Source: Woronichinia sp035285405
Lineage (GTDB): Bacteria; Cyanobacteriota; Cyanobacteriia; Cyanobacteriales; Microcystaceae
NCBI GenBank assembly: GCA_035285405.1
Contig: JAYKJI010000376.1
Span: 1-27,634 of the forward strand
Length of the DNA stretch: 27,634 nucleotides
Direction of reading: 5' to 3'
Shown: piece by piece, positions 16,295-23,511 of the stretch
Position numbering within the stretch: position 1 is the stretch's first letter
How the letters are laid out: every line of letters begins with the position of its first letter
Translations under genes and position numbers: made by a program
The notes under the pieces: generated by a model
Database searches by the model: none
The model's input: only the letters and a program-made list of their open reading frames with translations
What the model was told of the DNA's origin: nothing

Positions 16295-16471
16295 AGTTTA
16301 CTGATTCTCCTTAACTAAAATGAACGCGAATAGCATTGCCCTTAACCTTGACCATTTAGCCCAAGGTTTAAAATAATTAATCCCTAATAATATATCAAAA
16401 TTCCAGCCCAATTTGAATGGAAATAGGAAGGGGTTCTCCCCCATGCTTACTTGATGCTCAAGATGTTAACG

Positions 16472-17962
16472 CTAAAGATTGAATAGTATTTTTAATCGTT
16501 TTTGCATCCAGGTAATAACATTACTATCATCTTCTTCCTGGCTTAATAAGCCTCGTTCGGCTAACTCTTGCTTTCGCTGCATTAATTCTTCCTGGTGTTG
16601 GCTAAGTTCTTTGATTAAGGCCAACTGAAAATCAGGGTTGGCTTGGAGAAGTTGCTCAAAATGATGATGACTAATCCCAAATAAAACCGTATCTTCTAAG
16701 GATTTGACCGTTGCGGTGCGGAGAGTTCCTAACATAAGAGCTAATTCTCCAAAAAAGCTGCCTGCCTCCAGTTTTGCTAAGGTTTTCCCCAATTTTTCTG
16801 TGAAGATTTCAACACTACCTGAAAGAACAATATAAAAGGCATCTCCTAAATCCCCTTCCCGGAATAAAATTTCACCAACTTTTAATTTTCTCAATCTTCC
16901 GACCTCTAACATTTGTCTAATTTCTAATTCGCTAAGATCGTGAAAATAAGGAACAGAGCGTAGGGTTTCTCGAATAGAGATTGAAGGGTGAAAATAGATT
17001 TTTTGAGATTTCTTATCAAGTTCTTGTGGGGGAATTATCGGTGTTTCTATCCCAGGAATTTCTTTTTGGGGAATCGCCGTTTGAATCGCATCAGCGATCG
17101 CATCAGGATTTTTCAACCACAGATCCTGTTGAGGAAAAGCAATCACAATTTCATTAAGCCGAAAGTAATATTCAATAATAAAGCGTAGAGAACTCAAAAT
17201 TTCAGGGTTGATGCCAATATTGGTTCCTTTAATCCAAACCCAAAGCTCAAAATTGAGGGCATTATCCCCAAAATCTTTAAAAATAACCTGAGCAGGGGGA
17301 TCTTTGAGAATATAGCATTGGTTATAAGCGGCTAACATCAGCGTTTCTGTGACTAACAGGGGATCCGTATCGTAGGACACACCAATGGGGACTGTTAAGC
17401 GTACAGATTCTGTTTCATAATGATAATTAACAACTTGATTCTCAATTAACTGGCTACTGGGTAAAATCACAGAAGAGCCATCCTTTAAGCGAATCACCAC
17501 TGCACGAGGAGAAATTTCTCTTACGTATCCTGCGTAATTACCGAATTGGATAAAATCACCAATTTTAATTTTTTGTTCTACGAGAATCGTCAAACCACTG
17601 ACGAAATTTTTCGTTAAATCCTGCAATCCTAAACCAATTCCAATCCCCAATGCTCCCCCTAAAACGGCGAGGGAGGAGATGTTAAATCCAGTCGATTGAA
17701 GAATGATAATAAAAGCAAAGGTGCCAATTGTATAGCTAATTAGATTGGCAATAATATTCCGAATGCCTTTTTCAAGAAAAATCTGATAAAGGAGTTTATT
17801 CTTGAGTAGAGCATTAAAATAATGCGTCAAAATGAAGATTAATAAAAAATAAAAAAAACCTTGGATAACGGTTAATAAAGAAATCGTTGTTTGTCCAATA
17901 TTTAAGGTGATGGCATCTAGGGTTTGAATAATCTGAAGCAGAATATTTTTGATGGCAGTCAT
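16472..17962 (-). CDS. MscS-type channel with cyclic-nucleotide-binding domain
   Basis: This 496-residue protein joins a small-conductance mechanosensitive channel to a cNMP-binding domain (bCNG type). Helices lie at about residues 27-48, 67-90 and the pore helix 95-130 (LGGALGIGIGLGLQDLTKNF). The MscS beta domain follows (IGDFIQFGNYAGYV, VILPSSQLIENQVVNY). Residues 340-460 are the cNMP domain: LFREGDLGDAFYIVLSGSVEIF, FGELALM (404-410) and RTATV (415-419). The Glu and Arg that hold the ribose and cyclic phosphate are present, so ligand binding is plausible. It has fewer N-terminal helices than large MscS proteins. The gene ends a possible three-gene unit with the coiled-coil protein and the nuclease upstream. 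Confidence 0.9.
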   Translation of the reverse strand: MTAIKNILLQIIQTLDAITLNIGQTTISLLTVIQGFFYFLLIFILTHYFNALLKNKLLYQIFLEKGIRNIIANLISYTIGTFAFIIILQSTGFNISSLAVLGGALGIGIGLGLQDLTKNFVSGLTILVEQKIKIGDFIQFGNYAGYVREISPRAVVIRLKDGSSVILPSSQLIENQVVNYHYETESVRLTVPIGVSYDTDPLLVTETLMLAAYNQCYILKDPPAQVIFKDFGDNALNFELWVWIKGTNIGINPEILSSLRFIIEYYFRLNEIVIAFPQQDLWLKNPDAIADAIQTAIPQKEIPGIETPIIPPQELDKKSQKIYFHPSISIRETLRSVPYFHDLSELEIRQMLEVGRLRKLKVGEILFREGDLGDAFYIVLSGSVEIFTEKLGKTLAKLEAGSFFGELALMLGTLRTATVKSLEDTVLFGISHHHFEQLLQANPDFQLALIKELSQHQEELMQRKQELAERGLLSQEEDDSNVITWMQKRLKILFNL

Positions 17963-18016
17963 AGAGGGAAAAGTTGTTATCTTCTAAATCCATGCACTTA
18001 ATATCTGATGCAATGG

Positions 18017-19006
18017 CTAATGGCTAATCAATGTAGTCTGATCATTGAGTACAGAAATTTGAGATTGCCCTTCAGAGACTTCATCCTGTAGAACATTATA
18101 TTCATTGAACAAATAGGTTAAGCAGTTTTCAAGGGAAGTTACTTCTTCTCGCTTGTCTTGAAGCAAATGGGTCAGCGTAATTTCTTCGTGGCGTAGAGAA
18201 TCCAGTCGTTGTTGCAAGGTTTGACAACTTGCCATTAAGGAATTTTCTGCTTCTCCAAGAGAGGCTAATGTACAGTGCAGTGCTTGTTCCTTTTGGGTTA
18301 AATCCTGGGATTGTAGAATAGCATGTTGAATTTGCTGTTCTAGAACATTAATGGCACGGCATACATTCTCTTTATATTGCATTTTCTCTAATATCTCTTG
18401 ATTAAGCTGCTCTAATTCTTGACGAATAAAAGTACAACTATTCTCTACGACTTTTAGATTATAGCTTTTTTCTAAAAGTTCTTTTTCAATTTCTGATTTC
18501 TGATTATTTGCTGCTTTAATTTTTTGATCAAGTTCATCAAGCTTGGCTTGTAATTCCTCTTTTTGAGGATTTAATTCAGCACAATATTGGACAAGTTCAT
18601 GCCGTTTATTCTGTAAGGAGGAAATTTGCTCACTTAAATAAAATCGCTCTGTTCTCAAGCGTTGATTTTCCGATTCTAAACTGTGATTAAAATTCTGAGC
18701 CGCACTGATTGCTTGATAGATTTGTTCCTCATAATTTTCTAAGTCCATCAGACGGATTTCTATCCCCTGAATTTCCTTGGCTAAATTAGTCTGAGCATTC
18801 TGTTGGCGTTGCTTTATTTGCATGGTTTTCATGCGATCGCCGATATAACTAGCCGGAAGCATGAGTAAACCTAACAGCACAGATTGACGGGGATTACGAG
18901 CCACAAGCCAGGATACGCTCATTGTCACCAGAACTATTATCAAGCTCCGCTCTAGAAAATGACTAAAAATAACGGTATGATCGCGGTTTTTAAAAGAATT
19001 TTTCAT
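18017..19006 (-). CDS. Membrane-anchored coiled-coil protein (SMC-like helical rod)
   Basis: This 329-residue protein has two hydrophobic segments close to the N-terminus, at about residues 18-35 (LERSLIIVLVTMSVSWLV) and 41-55, separated by ARNPRQS. Then comes a continuous Glu/Gln/Leu/Lys-rich heptad region from about 63 to 320, with no breaks longer than a few residues. It should form a long rod projecting from the membrane, probably as a dimer. I start it at ATG 19006 (MKNSFKNRD), since the longer frame to 19120 would overlap the upstream nuclease gene and lacks a membrane-protein-like start. No known family is recognised. The spacing is 47 bp from the nuclease gene and 54 bp to the MscS gene. 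Confidence 0.7.
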   Translation of the reverse strand: MKNSFKNRDHTVIFSHFLERSLIIVLVTMSVSWLVARNPRQSVLLGLLMLPASYIGDRMKTMQIKQRQQNAQTNLAKEIQGIEIRLMDLENYEEQIYQAISAAQNFNHSLESENQRLRTERFYLSEQISSLQNKRHELVQYCAELNPQKEELQAKLDELDQKIKAANNQKSEIEKELLEKSYNLKVVENSCTFIRQELEQLNQEILEKMQYKENVCRAINVLEQQIQHAILQSQDLTQKEQALHCTLASLGEAENSLMASCQTLQQRLDSLRHEEITLTHLLQDKREEVTSLENCLTYLFNEYNVLQDEVSEGQSQISVLNDQTTLISH

Positions 19007-19053
19007 CGCAAAGCACAAATGATCAGCACTGAATCTTATTTTCAGTCTAGCCC

Positions 19054-20514
19054 TTATTTTGGGCTTTGGGGTATTAAAAACTCTGTTAACCAATCCTTTA
19101 GGATCCAGGTTGCTCGACAATCATCTTCGTTATAGCGCAAAATTAATTCCCGATAATGGCGATCGCCACTTTGTAACCACTGATCATACCAACATACCGA
19201 TTGATCCCCACTGGCATCCGGATCGCGCCATTGAAAACCGAGCCAATTAGCCAAGGATTTGAGGGAATAACTTTCAACAGGCAAGATTACTGTATTAACC
19301 ACGTAACGGTGTAGATCAAAACACCTTCTGAGTAATGCGTCCTGTTCCTTTTTCGACGTTCCATAGAGTTCGGCTAAACGTTTAATTGTTTCTACTTCAT
19401 ATTCTGAAAAATGAAAAATAGGGGCCAAAGGATAACGATTCACCAAATCCAGAAAATCTTGCCAGATATTTTGTTCCATTTCGGGCTGATCAGCAAAAAA
19501 ACCATAGAAATCTTCTTGCTCCGTTTTATGATTGACCACCACAATCCCTAGTAAATAATCTAAATTACGCTCTGGCTCGGCCTCAATATCAAAATATAGT
19601 TCAATCGCGGCTTGGGGAAGGGAATCAATTATTTTTTTATCATTTCGCAAAGGTAGGTTTTCCCTCAAAGAAAAGGCTTGGCGTTGAAGTTGAAACGCCA
19701 GGGACTTGCCCAAAACCTCCTCTATGTCAGCCACGGAAACATCAGCTAGAGCTTGAATGTTCATAACCCCTAGGGACTGCAACGATTCATATCGACTGGG
19801 CGTAACACCAGGCACTAAGGATAAATGCTGTTGAGATTGGGCAATCCCATAACAATGACTCTGCCAATGGCAAAGACTACAACGTTGACGAGAGATAAAA
19901 ACTTCAGGTTCTTGCTGTTGAATCAGGGTTTGAATAAAATTGCCTAGGGCTTCCTGAAGTCGAGGTTGCCATTCTTCTAAATCCACTCGATAGGTATTGT
20001 GACGACGTAAAATAATTTCCGCATAGGACGGCGATCGCCCCTGGCAGAGTTCCAAAAGTTCTCCATAGAAGGCTGCAATGATTTTATACTCTGGCTTTGG
20101 TCGGCGACCTAACTGAATACTAACAGGTAAATAGAACCAATTCCCCCACCGAGAAAAACCTGATTGCTTGACTAAAAGATGAGGATGTCCCAAGAGAACT
20201 AGGGGTTGCTGGGATGGTTCAGAAGAAGGGAAGGCATAGCTTAAACAACCATTGTAAATACAGTCCACTCCCTGCCCCATCAAGGCCATTGTTTCCTGGC
20301 TCCGTTCCTGCCATTGTCTTTTTGGTGTGTGGGGTTCCTGGTAGGAAGGATAATACTCACTTAACACTGCGGCAATATGTTTTTGGCTCTCTTTTCGCAG
20401 CTTGAGTAGGAAATCGCGCTCTGGATTGCGCTCTTGTGTATCTCCATAGAGATTCAAATAGGCACGCCGTTGGCAGCGTTTATAATCAAGGAGGAGTGAG
20501 TCTGTTAATAACAT
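19054..20514 (-). CDS. TM0106 family RecB-like nuclease with RNase H-like domain
   Basis: This 486-residue protein has two nuclease parts. The N-terminal RecB/Cas4-like half has the four Cys of a likely 4Fe-4S cluster: C14 (DYKRCQRRAYL) and C212, C215 and C221 (RCSLCHWQSHC). The region that normally carries the catalytic D-x-K reads YLPVSIQLGRRPKPEYK (128-144), so Ser and Gln may occupy catalytic positions. A helix-hairpin-helix lies at about 235-265. The C-terminal half is a YprB-like 3'-5' exonuclease: FDIEAE (308-313), PIFHFSEYE (365-373) and RYNEDDCRATW (460-470), with its acidic residues intact. I start at ATG 20514; a GTG at 20529 is the alternative. Its substrate is unknown; nucleic-acid repair or degradation is the family inference. 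Confidence 0.85.
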   Translation of the reverse strand: MLLTDSLLLDYKRCQRRAYLNLYGDTQERNPERDFLLKLRKESQKHIAAVLSEYYPSYQEPHTPKRQWQERSQETMALMGQGVDCIYNGCLSYAFPSSEPSQQPLVLLGHPHLLVKQSGFSRWGNWFYLPVSIQLGRRPKPEYKIIAAFYGELLELCQGRSPSYAEIILRRHNTYRVDLEEWQPRLQEALGNFIQTLIQQQEPEVFISRQRCSLCHWQSHCYGIAQSQQHLSLVPGVTPSRYESLQSLGVMNIQALADVSVADIEEVLGKSLAFQLQRQAFSLRENLPLRNDKKIIDSLPQAAIELYFDIEAEPERNLDYLLGIVVVNHKTEQEDFYGFFADQPEMEQNIWQDFLDLVNRYPLAPIFHFSEYEVETIKRLAELYGTSKKEQDALLRRCFDLHRYVVNTVILPVESYSLKSLANWLGFQWRDPDASGDQSVCWYDQWLQSGDRHYRELILRYNEDDCRATWILKDWLTEFLIPQSPK

Positions 20515-20529
20515 CACTAGGAAATGCAC

Positions 20530-20885
20530 CTAGCCATAACAGAAAGTTGATCGAAGAAGTTGGTGAACAAGGGTGGCGGCTCCCAGTAGGATAAGTTGCG
20601 CTTAACTCTCCCTATTATTAACGATTATTTCCTCATCTGAATATTGGTTAAGTGAGCCAGTCCTAGGTCATAGTCGTCAATTATGGCAAAGAAACAAGAT
20701 AGCCAAGACTAAACCATTTGCTTCCCCAAAGCAAAAGAGAACTTACGCCCATCATAAAAACAAACACTATTAATAGCCGTATTATCCTGTGATTGGTGGC
20801 TAGGTTTAAGTGTATTTGCGTAAGTCCTATTCTAGAAGCCTCCTAGGAGCTTAGGCAGTAGTAACCTCCCTAGATAGGAAAGGTG
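20530..20885. other. Non-coding spacer, 356 bp
   Basis: No gene is seen on either strand between the nuclease start and the end of the halogenase-like gene. It contains the inverted pair described at 20741-20825 and a CTCCTAGGAG palindrome near 20840-20852 without a T-run. Confidence 0.5.
20741..20825. repeat. Inverted-repeat-bounded stretch, possible degenerate MITE, 85 bp
   Basis: ACTTACGC at 20741-20748 and GCGTAAGT at 20818-20825 are perfectly complementary ends. The outer right side reads as AGGACTTACGCA on the minus strand, a type of terminus I associate with small elements scattered in cyanobacterial genomes. The left end has lost that outer match, and no target duplication is seen. 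Confidence 0.4.
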
Positions 20886-21806
20886 CTAGGCCGGTTGTAG
20901 CTCTGGCTTGAGAAGGCTGAGGTCTGCCATTTTATTGTAATGAAAATTGTCTTCTCCCGTTAGCAAAACACAGCCCCACTTCTCTAGACTGAAGACTTTG
21001 CCATAATGTTCTATCTTAGCGTCAGTGAGATAATGGGAATAGGCCTTGACATCGGTTTTAATGGCACGAAAGTTTAGACCAAGGCGAGGTTTGTCACTAA
21101 CGTTAGGTAACGATGCGTGCAATGTCCGTTGAGTAAAGATGAAAAATTCTCCCGCCTTACAAGGGCAATTCACCACCTTATCGGGGTCAATAGTCGTTTT
21201 GAGATCAACACCATATCCAAAAAAGCCCTCTTTCTTATGACCAAAGGCATCTTTCGGCGGTGCTTGATCAATATCTTCTTTTCCTCCTCCTTCGAGAACA
21301 TTGCCGTATTTATCTACCAAGTCTCCCAATTTAACCTTGTGAGTTCCCGGCAAAAACTGCATACACCCGTTCTCTATCATGCTATCGTCAATAGCGATCC
21401 AAACTGTTAATTGGAACAGATCGTTGGCATCCGGAGCATCCAAAATGGCCACATCAACAAATTCCTTAAATAAGTTGGCTTGATGCCAAACTGTTTCCGG
21501 CGCGCCGGGAGGTTTCGGAAAAAGATCAGAACGCCAAATTAGAATGTCGGGGCCTAGTAGTTGGGTTAGACGATTCGCGATCGCTGGATGGGTAACGAGT
21601 TTATAGATTGTGGGAGAACAAAGATGCCAGTCCCGAACGGTTTCAAAGCCATAGAGTGGAGAGACTTGTCCTAATACGTTATTGTAAAATTCAGGACGAT
21701 AACCTGCCATCTCTTCGGGTGAACAAAGCTGAAAAGGACCAGCAAATCCATTTTTGTGAAAAAACTGAATTTCGTCGTCAGAAAGACGATCAATTGCATT
21801 AGTCAT
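20886..21806 (-). CDS. SyrB2-like non-haem Fe(II)/2-oxoglutarate halogenase (PhyH superfamily)
   Basis: This 306-residue enzyme belongs to the phytanoyl-CoA dioxygenase superfamily. Instead of the iron-binding H-x-D/E it has H108-Q-A110 (WHQANLF), with the distal His at 230 (TLHASLP) and the 2-oxoglutarate-binding Arg at 241 (PRLGLNFR). SyrB2-class halogenases replace the acidic ligand by Ala or Gly, leaving a site for chloride. The rest also follows SyrB2 as I remember it: KNGFAGPFQLCSPEEM, LLGPDILIWRSDLFPKPPG, TVWIAIDDSMIENGCMQFLP, EGFFGY, KAGEFFIF and FSLEKWGCVLLTG. Phe113 matches the residue lining the chloride pocket. Likely reaction: chlorination of an unactivated carbon, perhaps on a carrier-protein-bound substrate. 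An inactive dioxygenase homologue is the alternative. It is divergent from a sulfotransferase gene. Confidence 0.8.
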   Translation of the reverse strand: MTNAIDRLSDDEIQFFHKNGFAGPFQLCSPEEMAGYRPEFYNNVLGQVSPLYGFETVRDWHLCSPTIYKLVTHPAIANRLTQLLGPDILIWRSDLFPKPPGAPETVWHQANLFKEFVDVAILDAPDANDLFQLTVWIAIDDSMIENGCMQFLPGTHKVKLGDLVDKYGNVLEGGGKEDIDQAPPKDAFGHKKEGFFGYGVDLKTTIDPDKVVNCPCKAGEFFIFTQRTLHASLPNVSDKPRLGLNFRAIKTDVKAYSHYLTDAKIEHYGKVFSLEKWGCVLLTGEDNFHYNKMADLSLLKPELQPA

Positions 21807-22532
21807 GCTACTTTTTAAATAATGGATTGAAAGTAATGGTTTCGATCACTATAGCAGTCATTTTCCATTTATGAAGTCTGCCAGATAGTATTTTTGGAGA
21901 AAGTCTTGATGGTAATTTTACTTTAGTTATTTGCCATAACCGTCCATATTATAGCACCACAAACTTTAGAGATGTTACTTTTGTACAACTGTCAACTGCT
22001 CTAACATTTGATGTATGGCTTTTGCAAATAAATCTGAAACGAAGGGCAATACAATACAATATAATTTGTATACAATATTGGCCATTGATTTTATAGATGA
22101 CAATCTTTCTCAAGTTATGTTACTTTAGCTTCAATGTAAACAGGTGAATTCCCCTAGCAGATTAATCCATTGAGTAAGGTGGTTTTTCAAAAATTCTTGA
22201 CATACTCATCCATTAACCAAAATTTCATCGGTACATTCAATGCTGACCCTATCAGTCGCGTAGAAAATGAAAGTTCATGATACGTATCAAAAAAATAGGG
22301 TTAAAATCTTACAGGGCTTTGTCGCTAAATCCTCAGGTTGATTGATCAACAGATAACATTTCCCCATTCCTCCTATAAAAAATATTTATGTCACCTCCTA
22401 TAAAAAATATTTATGTCACCTCCTCAAAGATTATGAGTACGCACTATTTCTTGGCTGAAGGCATTATTTCTGGAATTAACGCTGATTACTTTCATCCCTA
22501 CCGATTAGGGGTCTAGGACATAAAGCTACTTT
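21807..22532. other. Long divergent non-coding region, 726 bp
   Basis: This AT-rich spacer separates the halogenase-like gene (minus) from the sulfotransferase gene (plus). No frame has clear coding character. It holds TATAGT on the minus strand at about 21849-21854, 43 bp before the halogenase ATG, with a poor -35. It also has TTGACA at 22197-22202 on the plus strand without a good -10, the palindrome TTGTATACAA at 22066-22075 next to CAATATTG at 22073-22080, and a 25-bp tandem repeat near the sulfotransferase. Its size exceeds that of any other spacer here, which fits regulated divergent promoters or deletion of a former gene. Confidence 0.6.
22369..22424 (+). repeat. 25-bp tandem repeat, two full copies plus a six-base third
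   Basis: Copies at 22369-22393 and 22394-22418 are identical. Each begins CCTCCT, runs through ATAAAAAATATTT and ends ATGTCA. CCTCCT occurs a third time at 22419-22424. CCTCCT is complementary to a strong Shine-Dalgarno sequence, so transcribed copies could mask a ribosome site; this is speculation. The block ends 108 bp before the sulfotransferase start. Confidence 0.7.
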
Positions 22533-23465
22533 TTGGGATCAAACAATTTGGATACAAAAAACAACGTTAAAGCACCTGTTTTTATTCTCGCGAATCCTCG
22601 CTCATTTACCTCCCTAATTTGTGCCATGTTGGGACAACATCCAGAGGCTTACGGGGTTCCAGAGTTAAACCTATTGGTTTGTGACACCCTAGAAGCCTTA
22701 ATGGGGCGGTTTAGTAATATTCGTCAGTTTCAACAACATGGACTCTTACGAACTGTTGCCCATCTTTATTCTGGGGAGCAAACGATCATGTCCATTGACA
22801 TGGCCCGCCGTTGGGTTCTTGCCCACCTTAAATGGAGTACGGGTGAAGTTTATAAGAAGCTTTGTTGTCAGGTCTCGCCTCTACGTATTATTGATAAAAG
22901 TCCGGCCTATGCCCTAGATATAGAAGTGATGAAACGTCTCTATCGGGTTTTTCCGAATGCCTATTTTATCCATCTGGTTCGTCATCCTCGTACTCAGGGT
23001 TTATCAATTATGAATACGGGAGATGGCTTTATGGCCGTTGCCTCTAAATCCTATGATTACACCACCGATCCCCCCACCTTAGATCCTCAATTTGCCTGGT
23101 ATGCAACCCAGAATCGTATTCTAAAATTCCTTTCTACTGTCCCGTCAGAACAGCAAATGTTTCTCCGAGGTGAGGATCTGCTCAATGATCCCCCTATTTA
23201 TTTTGAGAAAATTTGTCAATGGTTAGGTTTTAGCTGGACAGAAGCCGCCTATGAGGCTATTCTCAATCCCCACGAATCTCCATTTGCTTGCCCTGGCCCC
23301 TATGGGACGACGATGGGTAATGATCCCAATTTTCTCAATTCTCCCTATTTTAAACAACGTTATGTTAAACCCAGTTCCTTAGAGGGAACCCTGGCGTGGC
23401 GTACTGATGGCAAGGGTTTTATTCCTGAGATAGTAGAACTGGCCCAAAGGCTTGGCTATAACTAG
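22533..23465 (+). CDS. PAPS-dependent sulfotransferase
   Basis: This 310-residue enzyme should transfer sulfate from PAPS to a hydroxyl or amine of a small molecule. It has the 5'-phosphosulfate loop FILANPRSFTSLICAML (17-33; the usual form is PRSGTT-like, and here Phe replaces Gly), the 3'-phosphate region HLVRHPRTQGLSI (147-159, R150 and S158), and a C-terminal WRTDGKGF-type end. The acceptor cannot be told. No in-frame ATG occurs near the start: the upstream TAA is at 22521, so translation should begin at TTG 22533 or TTG 22548, and the N-terminal residues before KAPVFILA are polar and dispensable. It is divergent from the halogenase-like gene, which suggests a shared pathway. It ends 46 bp from the convergent esterase gene. 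Confidence 0.82.
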   Translation: MGSNNLDTKNNVKAPVFILANPRSFTSLICAMLGQHPEAYGVPELNLLVCDTLEALMGRFSNIRQFQQHGLLRTVAHLYSGEQTIMSIDMARRWVLAHLKWSTGEVYKKLCCQVSPLRIIDKSPAYALDIEVMKRLYRVFPNAYFIHLVRHPRTQGLSIMNTGDGFMAVASKSYDYTTDPPTLDPQFAWYATQNRILKFLSTVPSEQQMFLRGEDLLNDPPIYFEKICQWLGFSWTEAAYEAILNPHESPFACPGPYGTTMGNDPNFLNSPYFKQRYVKPSSLEGTLAWRTDGKGFIPEIVELAQRLGYN

Positions 23466-23486
23466 GATGACAATACGTTCCAACTG

Positions 23487-23500
23487 GGGCGATCGCGCCC
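23487..23500. terminator. GC-rich hairpin between convergent genes
   Basis: GGGC at 23487-23490 and GCCC at 23497-23500 flank a six-base loop formed by a HIP1 site, in the 46-bp gap between the sulfotransferase and esterase stops. TTATTGAAAATTT follows on the plus strand, a broken T-run. It could stop both transcripts weakly. Confidence 0.35.
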
Positions 23501-23511
23501 TTATTGAAAAT

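Noticed and set aside
22066..22080. TTGTATACAA and CAATATTG palindromes as a regulator operator
   Set aside because: Short AT-rich palindromes are expected by chance in such a spacer, and no regulator gene is adjacent.
22369..22424. Tandem 25-bp units considered as a CRISPR array
   Set aside because: The copies are directly adjacent with no spacers, there are only two, and no cas genes are present.
22433..22516. A 27-codon ATG frame upstream of the sulfotransferase gene with a protein-like composition
   Set aside because: There is no Shine-Dalgarno sequence, it is short, it is in a different frame from the next gene, and no family is recognised. It could be a leader peptide but cannot be supported.
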